44,584 nucleotides of DNA from Deltaproteobacteria bacterium (GTDB taxonomy: Bacteria; SAR324; XYD2-FULL-50-16). Below, piece after piece: positions 20,571 to 29,319 of this stretch (within the stretch, counting starts at the first letter, position 1; every line of letters begins with the position of its first letter). A program made the position numbers and the translations under genes. The notes below the pieces were generated by a model. The model was not told the DNA's origin, searched no databases, and saw only the letters and a list, made by a program, of their open reading frames with translations. The stretch spans positions 1 through 44,584 of the forward strand of contig JABGPJ010000069.1 in the NCBI GenBank assembly GCA_018645005.1, read 5' to 3'.

Positions 20571-21557
20571 ATGACGATTACCCTAACCTCTCGACCGCGC
20601 CGTAACAGAGTTTCTGATAGCATACGTTCCCTTGTGAGAGAGAACAATCTTCAGGTGACAGATCTGATCATGCCTCTTTTCATCATTGAAGGGACAAATA
20701 TACAGCAGCCCGTGGCGTCGATGCCCGGAATTTCAAGACTATCCCTGGATCTGATCGTAAAAGAGTGTCAAACACTTCATCAACTGGGAGTTCCAGCAGT
20801 TGTGCTTTTCCCGGCTCTGGATGACACCCGGAAAGATACCCGTGCGTCAGAATCAGCCAATGCTAATGGCCTGTATCAAAGAACCATCACCGCCATCAAA
20901 GCAGCAGTCCCCGAAATGACGGTCATGACTGACGTTGCAATGGATCCCTACAGTTCCGACGGACACGATGGCTATGTTCTGGAAAACGGTGTGATCGACA
21001 ATGATATTACACTGCCGATTCTGGCGGAGATGTCTGTCTCCCAAGCCAGAGCCGGAGCGGATATCATTGCGCCTTCCGACATGATGGATGGAAGAGTGGG
21101 CTATATCAGAGAAGCGCTTGACGACGCCGGATTCACCCATGTCGGGATTTTGGCATACAGCGCCAAATTTGCATCCGCTTACTACGGTCCATTTCGGGAA
21201 GCGTTAGAGAGCGCGCCAAAACATGGGGATAAAAAGACTTACCAAATGGACCCGGCGAATGTTAAGGAGGCAATTCGAGAAGCATTACTGGATATTGACG
21301 AGGGGGCAGATATGGTCATGGTAAAACCCGGGTTGCCTTATCTGGATGTGATTCGTGCCGTCAGTGAGGTCTCGGAAGTTCCGGTCGCCGTCTACAATGT
21401 CTCTGGTGAATATGCCATGGTCAAAGCAGCTGGCCTGAAAGGCTGGATCGATTACAAAAACGTGGTTCTGGAAACCTTACTCGGATTCAAAAGAGCCGGG
21501 GCCAGCATGATTCTATCCTATTCCACCAAAGAAGCGGCCGAGTGGTTAAATGAGTAG
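20571..21557 (+). CDS. hemB: Porphobilinogen synthase (delta-aminolevulinic acid dehydratase)
   Basis: A 328-residue HemB. The Schiff-base lysines are K199 (YSAKFASAYYGPFR) and K252 (MVMVKPG). The metal-site region at residues 121-134 reads DVAMDPYSSDGHDG, with Asp in place of the Cys triad, so it is the magnesium/zinc-independent type. It condenses two 5-aminolevulinate molecules into porphobilinogen for haem, which the nearby Ccm proteins attach to cytochromes. The start has GGAG 9 bases upstream. Its last 12 bases overlap the 3' end of a convergent small gene. Confidence 0.97.
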   Translation: MTITLTSRPRRNRVSDSIRSLVRENNLQVTDLIMPLFIIEGTNIQQPVASMPGISRLSLDLIVKECQTLHQLGVPAVVLFPALDDTRKDTRASESANANGLYQRTITAIKAAVPEMTVMTDVAMDPYSSDGHDGYVLENGVIDNDITLPILAEMSVSQARAGADIIAPSDMMDGRVGYIREALDDAGFTHVGILAYSAKFASAYYGPFREALESAPKHGDKKTYQMDPANVKEAIREALLDIDEGADMVMVKPGLPYLDVIRAVSEVSEVPVAVYNVSGEYAMVKAAGLKGWIDYKNVVLETLLGFKRAGASMILSYSTKEAAEWLNE

Positions 21558-21911
21558 ATCTGAACGCTCCAGTTCTGAAAGATTGAGTTTTCTGGCTCCG
21601 GCCATAAACTGTTGCAGACCGCACGCCAGTTTGTCGGCATAATTCCACATAGCCACAGCTCCCAGGGGAATCTTTTTCATTTGCTTTTTACCGACCTTTT
21701 TCTTGACATCTTCCCAGCCCACAAGAATCTCATCCGGTTTCGTCCCATATTCCAGGACTGCTGCCGGTAGCTTATCCCAGCGCCCGCAAGCCATCGAGCG
21801 ATTTCTAAAGGTTGCCTGAACTTCCGCATAATGTCTTTTCGATTTATCAATCCGCGTATCGCTGAAACTCAAAAAATCAAGCCGAGGTGCGACCAATCCA
21901 TAAAAAGTCAT
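21546..21911 (-). CDS. Small protein of unknown function, convergent with hemB
   Basis: 121 residues from the ATG at 21911 (a TTG at 21920 is also open; neither has a strong ribosome site). Basic, with RHYAEVQATFRNRSMACGRWDKLPAAVLEYG followed by EDVKKKVGKKQMKKIPLGAVAMWNYADKL. I do not recognise the family. There is no signal peptide or membrane segment. The codons give a plausible, non-repetitive protein, and the gene overlaps hemB tail-to-tail by 12 bp. Confidence 0.55.
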   Translation of the reverse strand: MTFYGLVAPRLDFLSFSDTRIDKSKRHYAEVQATFRNRSMACGRWDKLPAAVLEYGTKPDEILVGWEDVKKKVGKKQMKKIPLGAVAMWNYADKLACGLQQFMAGARKLNLSELERSDLLI

Positions 21912-22452
21912 AAAGTGCAAGCAATTTCTTGATTCCTATTTTTTGCTCTTTTCCCTAAATAATTCAAACCATTATTAATATTGAAGCAACAGCAACAGGT
22001 AGCAGTTTTTCGATCCCTGATCTTGAATATCCCTCAAAGAATCTCTTAAAAACTGCAGAAAATCCAATCTTTGTTTCCAATAACCAAAATGAAACTTTTT
22101 GAGCAAATAATGGCGGAATCCTGTTTTTTACTTTTTTTTCAAATTTCTGTTGCAAAATTATTTGTGATCCTTTTTAATATCCTTGAAGAATTGATAGATT
22201 GAGGCAGAAGAGGGCGGACATAATCTTAACTATCTGTAATACAAAATTATTCGTATTTTTGGTGCAGACGACTGAAAAGATCGCTGACTCCCTCATCGTC
22301 CGAGTTACCGTAGCCCAGAGCGGTTTTCCCCCTGGTTCTCTTTTTTAAAGGAGGGAGGGAATTTGCAAATCGCATTTCTGGACTGATATATCGCTATAAA
22401 AGAACCGGTTGCAGTCCAACTGGATTCAACCCTATTTTTGCCAGGAGAAAAA
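21912..22452. other. Intergenic region upstream of gcvH
   Basis: A 541-bp gap. The left half is AT-rich and open on the minus strand for 63 codons (21964-22155), with weak coding character. The right half holds a 42-codon candidate ORF on the minus strand (22247-22375). I looked for a glycine riboswitch before gcvH and did not see its conserved core. Confidence 0.4.
22247..22375 (-). CDS. Candidate small protein, 42 residues
   Basis: An uninterrupted frame from the ATG at 22375 to TAA, reading MRFANSLPPLKKRTR then GKTALGYGNSDDEGV and ending LFSRLHQKYE. It has a basic front, an acidic middle and an amphipathic end. It has no strong Shine-Dalgarno site and I recognise no family. It may be chance. 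Confidence 0.22.
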   Translation of the reverse strand: MRFANSLPPLKKRTRGKTALGYGNSDDEGVSDLFSRLHQKYE

Positions 22453-22842
22453 ATGGAAGTGAGAAGTGAGTTGCTGTACACCGACGAGCATGAATGGTTA
22501 AGTATCGATGGAAATATTGTCACTCTGGGAATTACAGATTACGCCCAGAACGCTTTGACCGATATCGTTTATGTTGAACTTCCAGAAGTAGGGACCATTG
22601 TGGAATCCGGCGAGGCAGTTGGAAGTATTGAATCTGTCAAAGCGGTATCGGAGCTCTACAGCCCGGTTTCCGGAGAGGTCATCGAGGTCAATCGGACATT
22701 GGAAGAGGAGCCTGAAATGGTCAATACCGAACCCTATGATGAAGGGTGGATTGTAAAACTGCAGATTGATCCAGGCGAACTCACCCAAGCTCAGCTGTTA
22801 AATGAGGAAGAGTATCTCCAATTAACCCAGCAAGAAAGTTAA
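22453..22842 (+). CDS. gcvH: Glycine cleavage system H protein
   Basis: 129 residues from the ATG at 22453, chosen because AGGAG lies 6 bases upstream. The lipoyl-attachment lysine is K63 in SIESVKAVSELYSPVSG, and the N-terminus YTDEHEWLSIDGNIVTLGIT is typical. It shuttles the aminomethyl group among the P, T and L proteins of glycine cleavage, or acts as a lipoyl relay. No gcvT or gcvP is adjacent. Whether the rest of the system is encoded elsewhere cannot be seen here. Confidence 0.95.
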   Translation: MEVRSELLYTDEHEWLSIDGNIVTLGITDYAQNALTDIVYVELPEVGTIVESGEAVGSIESVKAVSELYSPVSGEVIEVNRTLEEEPEMVNTEPYDEGWIVKLQIDPGELTQAQLLNEEEYLQLTQQES

Positions 22843-22879
22843 CAACACCCCGACTGAGCACGCAGCTATTGTTGGGGGC

Positions 22880-24181
22880 CTAGACAGGTGAATTGAACAG
22901 ATTAACCAGGGCTTTATGCAAGAGCCGAATATCCTGGCATCCACAGGTCTCCCGAATGGAGTGCATGGCAAACGTCGGCACACCTATGTCCAGTGTCTTT
23001 ATTCCCAGGTTCGTTGACGTGATAGGGCCAATAGTACTTCCGCAATTCAGGTCACTGCGATTGACAAATTCCTGCACCGGCACCTTCGCCTCACGACAGA
23101 TCCGCCTGAAAATGCTACCGGTCTCGGCGTTCGTCGCGTATCGTTGATTGGCATTGACTTTTAACACCGGTCCTTTATTTAAAATCGGTCCGTGGTTTTC
23201 ATCATAACGGTGTGGATAATTGGGGTGCACCCCATGAGCATTATCCACCGACACCAGAATGGAGCGGGACAGTGCCCGAAAATAGTCCTCTCTGTTCTTT
23301 AGTACTCTTTCCAGTACTGACTTTAACAAAGGGCCCGCAGCTCCAGTATACGAGTTGCTCCCGACCTCTTCGTGATCATTGCAGACAAGCATCGATGTTC
23401 TTTCACCGCTTGAATCGGTCAACGCCAACAATCCCGAAAAACAGCTGACTAGATTATCCAGCTTTCCAGCGCAGAAAAATTCATTGTTGTAACCAACAGT
23501 TGTTGGTTGCTGCGTGTCGTATAAACAGACCTCAAAATCATCGACCGATTTGATTTTAAGTGTCGGTTGGTTTTTTTGCAACTCAGCCATCAGAATCTTA
23601 GGAAACGTCTCTGCCTTGGATTTCTTTTGCGGATCAAACTGCATCAATATGGGAGGCAGCTCAGTCTGTCGGTTGATTTTTTCTTTTGTGTTGTTAGCCG
23701 GGGTCAAATGAATAGGCAGGTTCGGGATGACTGCCACAGCCCGCTTAAAATCGATAAGGGCTGTTTCTGCTTTCTGATCTATGTCTGTATATGCAACACG
23801 GCCCGCGATAGATAAATCGCGGTCGAACCATGTATTCAATATAGGCGACCCATACACTTCGACACCCAGCCTGAGATAATTTTTGAACTTAAGCAGTGGA
23901 TTGGTTTTGATTTTCAGCACGGGGCTGTCCGTATGTGCACCAACGATTCTTAGCCCCTCGACAGGATTGTCATTTTTTCCCAACCGAAATGCAATCAGCG
24001 AAGATCCACCTCTGATGAGATAGTAGCCTCCGCCTTTTTTTAACCGCCAACTGTCCGCTTCGGCTAGTTCTGTGTACCCGCAATCGTTCAGCAAAGCGGT
24101 CATAAATTTGACCGCATGAAACGGTGTGGGAGAAGCGACCAGAAATTGAATCAGCTTTTTAATGATTTGCTGTTTCGTCAT
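22880..24181 (-). CDS. apeB: M18 family aminopeptidase (aspartyl aminopeptidase type)
   Basis: 433 residues with the M18 zinc-ligand series: GAHTDSP near residue 90, DNLVSC, DHEEVGS, DNAHGVHPNYP and, near the end, TFAMHSIRETCG. The N-terminus SPTPFHAV is also typical. It is a cytoplasmic dodecameric exopeptidase that removes N-terminal acidic or other residues. It converges on gcvH with a 37-bp gap, and the ATG at 24181 was accepted. Confidence 0.95.
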   Translation of the reverse strand: MTKQQIIKKLIQFLVASPTPFHAVKFMTALLNDCGYTELAEADSWRLKKGGGYYLIRGGSSLIAFRLGKNDNPVEGLRIVGAHTDSPVLKIKTNPLLKFKNYLRLGVEVYGSPILNTWFDRDLSIAGRVAYTDIDQKAETALIDFKRAVAVIPNLPIHLTPANNTKEKINRQTELPPILMQFDPQKKSKAETFPKILMAELQKNQPTLKIKSVDDFEVCLYDTQQPTTVGYNNEFFCAGKLDNLVSCFSGLLALTDSSGERTSMLVCNDHEEVGSNSYTGAAGPLLKSVLERVLKNREDYFRALSRSILVSVDNAHGVHPNYPHRYDENHGPILNKGPVLKVNANQRYATNAETGSIFRRICREAKVPVQEFVNRSDLNCGSTIGPITSTNLGIKTLDIGVPTFAMHSIRETCGCQDIRLLHKALVNLFNSPV

Positions 24182-24262
24182 ACTTAACCTGACCTGGATT
24201 GATATATTATAAAGTTGTGCCCTGTTTTAGCCTGCTGATCAGGTTCCAAATGGGGACCAACA

Positions 24263-25090
24263 TCAGTGATTCGACCCCATAAAGAGCCGCTTATTACACG
24301 AGCAAAGGCTTGAGAACAGGTCTGCCATGCCAATCTTAAAAATCTGCTCCAGATGGTGGGATTTTTCTCTTAACAGATGGTCCTGGAAATTGATGCCGGT
24401 TTGGTTGATCCCGATGACAATATGATTCGAGCGATCGGCAACCGGTAGGATCATAGCCTGTGATTTAAAGCACTTAAAGATGTTGTACACCATTTTCTTA
24501 TAAACTTGCTCCGGCTCGCTCCAGAGATTGATAATTAGGACCCCATTTTCCTTCAATCTGCTTTTACAGGTACTCATAAATGAAAATCCTCGGACCGAAT
24601 CGGACATACCCTCTTTGTCAAAAACGTCCAAGACGATGATATCATATAATTTTGTTTTAATGGTGCGAAAATACTCCTTGACATCGCTGATGAAGATATT
24701 CAATCGGCGTTCCTGGGGCAGGTGAAAATAGGTATGGGCCAAATCGACCACTTTCTCTCTGATTTCTACGACATCCACAGAGCAATCGGGATAGTGATAC
24801 AAAAAGAACTTTGGTATGGACCCTCCTCCGAGACCTACATTAAGAACAGATTTTGGTCTATCCATAAACAGAAGTCCTGCCATCATTGCCTGAGTGTAGG
24901 AAAGGATCAACTGATGATGCGAGGTCAGGCTCATGGAACTCTGCTTCTCCCTGGAACCGAAATGCAGGGAGCGATGGTCCAGGTCGTCGACGACTTCCAT
25001 CAACCCCATTTTATCAGAGTCCTCAAATATTAGTTTTCCTCTATACCGCCTGGCGGCTGGTTTCTCCGCTCTTTTTCGTCTGCCCAGCAT
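24263..25090 (-). CDS. Spermidine-synthase-like / SAM-dependent transferase
   Basis: 275 residues of the SpeE-like Rossmann fold. SYTQAMMAGLLF leads to the nucleotide site VLNVGLGGGSIPKFF, then VDVVEIREKVVDLA and YDIIVLDVFDKEG. The catalytic Asp region differs from the classical LDSTDP of spermidine synthase, so the acceptor may not be putrescine. Many such genes are annotated as polyamine aminopropyltransferase-like. It is the last gene of the ccm run, 24 bp after the CcmI-like gene. Confidence 0.75.
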   Translation of the reverse strand: MLGRRKRAEKPAARRYRGKLIFEDSDKMGLMEVVDDLDHRSLHFGSREKQSSMSLTSHHQLILSYTQAMMAGLLFMDRPKSVLNVGLGGGSIPKFFLYHYPDCSVDVVEIREKVVDLAHTYFHLPQERRLNIFISDVKEYFRTIKTKLYDIIVLDVFDKEGMSDSVRGFSFMSTCKSRLKENGVLIINLWSEPEQVYKKMVYNIFKCFKSQAMILPVADRSNHIVIGINQTGINFQDHLLREKSHHLEQIFKIGMADLFSSLCSCNKRLFMGSNH

Positions 25091-25114
25091 ATCTGTTATT
25101 TATCGATTTTTCTA

Positions 25115-25387
25115 TCAGGCGTTCTCTTCCGCTTTTTTCTTCAGATACAGGTGTTTATACTCCAATGAAAGTGCATCGAAGTCCTCCCTGGATACCTTTC
25201 CCATCCGATGATCCGTCTCCAGTTCTGTTATCATTTCCAGAACAGACAGAGATTCACTGAAAACGTCATTTTCGGTGTCCGATTGAAAATAGCGCGCTTG
25301 TTTCTCCATAAAAAGCGGTTTAAAAAGCACAAAAAAAGAGATTATGGCCGCTAAAACAATGGATATCATCAAACTGAAATCAGGCAT
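25115..25387 (-). CDS. Short CcmI-like membrane protein
   Basis: 90 residues: one N-terminal transmembrane helix (SLMISIVLAAIISFFVLFKPLF) then a cytoplasmic helical stretch ending LEMITELETDHRMGKVSREDFDALSLEYKHL. The L-ELE-D---GK(L/V)S-ED(F/Y) pattern is that of the first domain of CcmI. The long TPR domain of full CcmI is absent. It follows ccmH by 11 bp, the usual place of ccmI, so it may be a minimal version acting with CcmH and CcmF in haem ligation. Confidence 0.65.
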   Translation of the reverse strand: MPDFSLMISIVLAAIISFFVLFKPLFMEKQARYFQSDTENDVFSESLSVLEMITELETDHRMGKVSREDFDALSLEYKHLYLKKKAEENA

Positions 25388-25398
25388 GGGTGTCTCGC

Positions 25399-25854
25399 TT
25401 ATAAACGTTTCAGATCATTATCAATTTGCCTTTGCTCCTTTTCAGAAAGCGCTCGGGTTTCAACAACAGACGTAATCAGAGACTTTTTTCGCAGATACTG
25501 GAACAGTAGCAGGACCGTAACCAGTAATATCAGGCCGGGCAGGGTCCAGAGGAGCAGTGAAAAACCCTCTTTTTTGGGTGATCTGAGAATCCATTCACCA
25601 TATCGTTCCACAAAGAACTCAAGGATCTCCTCTTCGGATTTACCCTCCTGCAACAGCTCCCGGATCCGTTCTTTCATGTTCACAGACAGACCCGCATCAG
25701 ACTCTTTGACGGACAACGCCTGACAGGTCGGACAGCGCAGCATGTGAGCAATTTCTCTGACCCGGTTATCTATATCTTCGGCAGCAGAGATCATCCCAAA
25801 AACAAATATCCCCACCACGAACAGAAAAAGGCCTTTTAAACTCATGGTTGACAT
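25399..25854 (-). CDS. ccmH: Cytochrome c maturation protein CcmH
   Basis: 151 residues: a signal-like helix, then the thiol motif LRCPTCQ (C41, C44), the conserved MKERIRELLQEGKSEEEILEFFVERYGEWIL and a C-terminal transmembrane helix. CcmH reduces or presents apocytochrome c cysteines for haem attachment by CcmF in the periplasm. It follows ccmG by 37 bp. Confidence 0.95.
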   Translation of the reverse strand: MSTMSLKGLFLFVVGIFVFGMISAAEDIDNRVREIAHMLRCPTCQALSVKESDAGLSVNMKERIRELLQEGKSEEEILEFFVERYGEWILRSPKKEGFSLLLWTLPGLILLVTVLLLFQYLRKKSLITSVVETRALSEKEQRQIDNDLKRL

Positions 25855-25891
25855 CCAATTTAGAGCAGCCGCAACAGGCCTGCTGTTCAGA

Positions 25892-26428
25892 CTATAATTG
25901 ATTTAACAGAAATCGATCAATTTTCAATTTTGTAATGGCCCCCAGTACTTTTTCACTTATTATACCATTTTTATCAATCAGAAAAGTCTCGGGAACAGCA
26001 GTCACACCATAATCCAACGATATCGTCCCGGTTTTATTATCCGGAGCAAGCAGATAGGTTTTTCCGTAGCGGCGGATAAAACCCAGCGACGCTTCACGGG
26101 TATCATTGATGGCGATCCCTATAAATACAGCCCCTTTAACGCCATATTTCTGATAGGCCGCTTCGATAATATGGGCTTCTCTCCGACAGGCAACACACCA
26201 GGATGCCCAGAAATTCAGGATAACTGGCTGTCCCCTGAACTGCTGCAGAGAAATTGTTTGACCATCAAAAGTTGTTGCCTGAAACGGTTTAGCCTTTTGG
26301 CTGATCTGGGCAGACGGGATTTCGCCTGGCCTGCTTGCGTAAAACAGCCCATATATCAAAATCAGGACAAGACCCGCTGTCACAAATATTCCCAGCAGGA
26401 AGTAGGGTTTTCTTTTCATCTTCTTCAA
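25892..26428 (-). CDS. ccmG: Thiol:disulfide interchange protein CcmG/DsbE
   Basis: 178 residues: one N-terminal membrane anchor (residues 9-29) and a periplasmic thioredoxin fold with FWASWCVACRREA (C78, C81) and the cis-proline motif AVPETFLID. It keeps apocytochrome c and CcmH thiols reduced. A 182-bp gap separates it from ccmF, filled by a palindromic repeat (26451-26594). Confidence 0.95.
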   Translation of the reverse strand: MKKMKRKPYFLLGIFVTAGLVLILIYGLFYASRPGEIPSAQISQKAKPFQATTFDGQTISLQQFRGQPVILNFWASWCVACRREAHIIEAAYQKYGVKGAVFIGIAINDTREASLGFIRRYGKTYLLAPDNKTGTISLDYGVTAVPETFLIDKNGIISEKVLGAITKLKIDRFLLNQL

Positions 26429-26450
26429 TCGGTAATTAGAATTTCATCCT

Positions 26451-26594
26451 TTTAGGGATCGTTCAAAAATAACTTCACATAATCTATTTGCTAAAGCCTT
26501 TAAAATCACTGGATATTTTGCAAACAAATGTGACAGCAACGTGTTTCCTTTTCATTAATGGGAAACACTTGACTAATTTTTGAGCCAACCCTTA
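26451..26594. repeat. Palindromic repeat family B, copy 1 (with an extra hairpin)
   Basis: About 144 bp between ccmF and ccmG. The left end TTAGGGATCGTTCAA and the right end TTGAGCC-ACCCTTA match the two ends of copy 2 at 29320-29426, in the opposite orientation. The core TTCACATAATCTATTTGC is identical in both copies. Relative to copy 2 it carries a 39-bp extra segment (26534-26572). Confidence 0.85.
26534..26572. mobile_element. Candidate inserted mini-hairpin in repeat B
   Basis: A 39-bp segment absent from the other copy of repeat B. Arms GTGTTTCC (26541-26548) and GGAAACAC (26561-26568) form a perfect 8-bp stem, and TGA triplets flank it on both sides (26531-26533 and 26570-26572), as after a small target duplication. 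A similar hairpin sits inside repeat A copy 2 at about 40418-40442. Confidence 0.5.
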
Positions 26595-26610
26595 TTTGGG
26601 AACAGTGTAC

Positions 26611-28569
26611 TCATTTTTGCCTCAGTTGAATTGGCTTGTATGACATACTATAAATAAATCCGATGATAAAGAAAATCACACTCCCCCAGATGAAGCTCAC
26701 CAGCGGATTGATATAGACATTCAGTGTCGCAGTTCCGTCACTGTTGATCGACGCCAGGCTGATATACAGGTCTTCAATAAGCGAATGTTGAATCGCAACT
26801 TCTGTCATCGGCTGTTGCGACGTCGGATAGTATGACTTCACCGGAGTCAATACACCCACACTCTTCCCATCCTGAAGAATTTCTACGGCTAGACCCACGT
26901 TACGGGAATTTCTACTCTGGGTTTCTGTGGTCTCTTTAAATTTCATCACATAACGACCAAAACTGTTTTCCTCCCCCGGTCCAAATGTAAAGGTTGTTTC
27001 CCGGTTAAAGAACGAACCGCAAATGCCAATCATCATAATCACAATCCCCAAATGAATGATCAGTCCCCCTTTCCGGCGACCATCCTTTGTCAATGATTTT
27101 AAGAGGCGGGAGCCGATGCTTTCCCTCTCATGTTCGGCAGGCAAATCACCGGTCCGACGGGACCGAATCAGTTCACGAACGACCAGATATCCAGCAAAAA
27201 TGGATACGCCGCCTAACAGTTCCATCTGCCAGGGAGGTGAGAACAGATAAAAAATAACCGCCATCACAACGATGGTTAAAAGAGACGGGACCAGCACGTT
27301 TTTTCTGAGTAGCACCAGGCTGGTTTTTTTCCAGCCCAAAACATGGGTGATACCCATTAAAAAAACCATCAGGACAGCAATGGGTGCCATTATCGTATTA
27401 AAAAACGGTGCCTGAATGGAGAGCTTCTTGTCTGCCAAACCTTCTGCTAGCAGTGGGAATACAGTGCCATACAAGACGGTGAAACACATGACCACAAAGA
27501 CAATATTGTTCAACAGAAACGAATTTTCTTTGCAGAAAATACCAGCCGTCTGGCTTTTAGATACTAGTAGCGATTGTCGATAGAAAAGCAGGCCAACAGA
27601 GAATACCAGAATCGCGACGATAAATATTAAAAAGGCTGGCCCAATATTTGATTTAGCAAAGGAATGGACAGAATTCAAAATCCCTGATCGTGTAATAAAC
27701 GTGCCTAGAATCGAGAGTGTGAAAGTAGCGATGATCAGGACCATGTTCCAGATTCGCAGACTGTTGCGCTTCTCTTGAACAATCACTGAATGCAGGAAAG
27801 CGGTTCCCGTCAACCAGGGCATCAGTGATCCATTTTCGACAGGGTCCCAGGCCCAGTATCCACCCCAACCCAATTCCACATAAGCCCATCCGCCGCCCAG
27901 AATGATACCTATGGTTAGAAAAAACCAGGCAAAGAGGGTCCAGCGGCGCGTCGACACAATCCATTGATTGCCCAATTTACCACGCATCAGAGATCCCATA
28001 GCAAAAGCAAAGGGAATACTGAAAGCGACGTACCCTAAATAAAGAGATGGCGGATGGAAAACCATGCCCGGATTTTGCAGCAGGGGATTCAACCCGTTTC
28101 CTTCAGACGACACCGGAAATTCACCTGCCAGTGGATTACTCCAGCCGATCAGCAGAAAAAGTAAAAAAAGTGAAATCAGGTTTAAAACGATTAAGGTGTG
28201 CGGCAAAATCTCGCGGTTGGTTTTTCGATACCGAAAGGCAATGATGGCAATAAAAAAAGCAAGTATCAACTCCCAGAGCAAGAGAGACCCCTCCATCCCT
28301 CCCCAGACCGCAGTAACTTTGTAGAATAGCGGCAGATCTGTACTGGAATGCAGCGCCACAAAGCGTATGCTGAAATCATCACGGATAAACGCAAATGTGA
28401 GCGAAAAATAGGCTGCAGCCACCAGAATCAGAATGACCATCGAACTATACCGCGCAGACAAAACCAGATTATGGCTATTGCGTCGAATGCCCGCATATAG
28501 CGTAATAACGGTATAAGCTGCCAGCACAAGTGCGCACAGCAGTGAAAAATATCCAATATCGACAATCAT
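26611..28569 (-). CDS. ccmF: Cytochrome c-type biogenesis protein CcmF (haem lyase subunit)
   Basis: A 652-residue polytopic membrane protein with the tryptophan-rich haem-handling motif GWGGYWAWDPVENGSLMPW. Repeated hydrophobic helices flank it, and a periplasmic domain precedes the final helix (FIWGSVIFFIIGFIYSM). With CcmH (and CcmI) it transfers haem from CcmE to apocytochrome c. It lies 146 bp downstream of ccmE. No clear Shine-Dalgarno sequence precedes its ATG. Confidence 0.96.
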   Translation of the reverse strand: MIVDIGYFSLLCALVLAAYTVITLYAGIRRNSHNLVLSARYSSMVILILVAAAYFSLTFAFIRDDFSIRFVALHSSTDLPLFYKVTAVWGGMEGSLLLWELILAFFIAIIAFRYRKTNREILPHTLIVLNLISLFLLFLLIGWSNPLAGEFPVSSEGNGLNPLLQNPGMVFHPPSLYLGYVAFSIPFAFAMGSLMRGKLGNQWIVSTRRWTLFAWFFLTIGIILGGGWAYVELGWGGYWAWDPVENGSLMPWLTGTAFLHSVIVQEKRNSLRIWNMVLIIATFTLSILGTFITRSGILNSVHSFAKSNIGPAFLIFIVAILVFSVGLLFYRQSLLVSKSQTAGIFCKENSFLLNNIVFVVMCFTVLYGTVFPLLAEGLADKKLSIQAPFFNTIMAPIAVLMVFLMGITHVLGWKKTSLVLLRKNVLVPSLLTIVVMAVIFYLFSPPWQMELLGGVSIFAGYLVVRELIRSRRTGDLPAEHERESIGSRLLKSLTKDGRRKGGLIIHLGIVIMMIGICGSFFNRETTFTFGPGEENSFGRYVMKFKETTETQSRNSRNVGLAVEILQDGKSVGVLTPVKSYYPTSQQPMTEVAIQHSLIEDLYISLASINSDGTATLNVYINPLVSFIWGSVIFFIIGFIYSMSYKPIQLRQK

Positions 28570-28715
28570 GAAATTTTTACGTTTGGGTTATGCGAGAGAG
28601 GGGGGTAAGATTCCTCCCGTCAGGATAATGAGGACCAGCTGGTTTAGGTCCACAACGCTCGTGGGCATGAATCCCATGTAGGCCAAAATCGATGATATTG
28701 TCCACTTTCTTATCG

Positions 28716-29153
28716 TTAGAGATCCATGGTTTTGATATAAGAGTCCTTACTTTCAGAATGCTCGGCGGCTTTATACTCTTCACTGTGTTTCACCAGCAGA
28801 ACTGTTGCGGCCAAATGGCTGTTACCTTGTAGTTTACCTTCTACAACGACGCCTTGTCCTTCCCGAAACATATCCGGCCTGGCACCATGATACTCGACAT
28901 TCAGTATCTGGTCCTCTTCGTCTGATATTTTAAAAATCAGCTTGGTCTCTTTGGAAAACCATTGAATCGAGTCATGTTCAACCAGCCCCATCACACGAAT
29001 TCTTTTATCAGCATATTTTTCCGGATGTGTCAGAATCTCTGTCGGCGTATAGTAGTAAGTCATGTTTTCCGAACTGACAGAAACAAAAATCCCGACAATC
29101 ACGGCAACAATCAGAACCCCGCCAATCAAAAATTTCAAGCTTTTTTTATTCAT
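28716..29153 (-). CDS. ccmE: Haem chaperone CcmE
   Basis: 145 residues from the ATG at 29153. An N-terminal membrane anchor is followed by the OB-fold periplasmic domain with REGQGVVVEGKL. The haem-binding histidine is H123 with Y127 (LVKHSEEY), matching the HxxxY form. It receives haem from CcmABCD and delivers it to CcmFH. Its start overlaps the ccmD stop by 8 bases, which supports this start and translational coupling. Confidence 0.95.
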   Translation of the reverse strand: MNKKSLKFLIGGVLIVAVIVGIFVSVSSENMTYYYTPTEILTHPEKYADKRIRVMGLVEHDSIQWFSKETKLIFKISDEEDQILNVEYHGARPDMFREGQGVVVEGKLQGNSHLAATVLLVKHSEEYKAAEHSESKDSYIKTMDL

Positions 29154-29289
29154 ATTTTTCCCGGTTTGAGAGTTCATCCAGTTTTTTACGAACCGATCGT
29201 AGCCTGAAGAACATCCGCAGGAAATAAACAGAAATCACGGTGATGGCAATCCCGTATGCATAAATCAAATATTCAGTATTTCGCGGCAT
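29146..29289 (-). CDS. ccmD: Haem exporter protein CcmD
   Basis: A 47-residue protein: MPRNTEYLIYAYGIAI opens a single transmembrane helix with the conserved tyrosines, followed by a basic cytoplasmic tail (RLRSVRKKLDEL). This is the CcmD layout. CcmD helps release holo-CcmE from the CcmABC complex. AGGAAAAG lies 4-11 bases upstream of the ATG, and the stop overlaps the start of ccmE. ccmA, ccmB and ccmC are not upstream; a repeat and a FliF-like gene are there instead. Confidence 0.85.
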   Translation of the reverse strand: MPRNTEYLIYAYGIAITVISVYFLRMFFRLRSVRKKLDELSNREKYE

Positions 29290-29319
29290 GGGCTTTTCCT
29301 GATAAATTTATTTTCTATT

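Noticed and set aside
21964-22155. A 63-codon minus-strand frame in the hemB-gcvH gap
   Set aside because: AT-rich with no ribosome site; the neighbouring sequence looks non-coding.
22160-22452. Possible glycine riboswitch before gcvH
   Set aside because: The conserved glycine aptamer core was not found in either orientation.
28577-28783. A 68-codon frame between ccmE and ccmF
   Set aside because: It starts inside ccmE in another frame, has no family features and fills only a short spacer.
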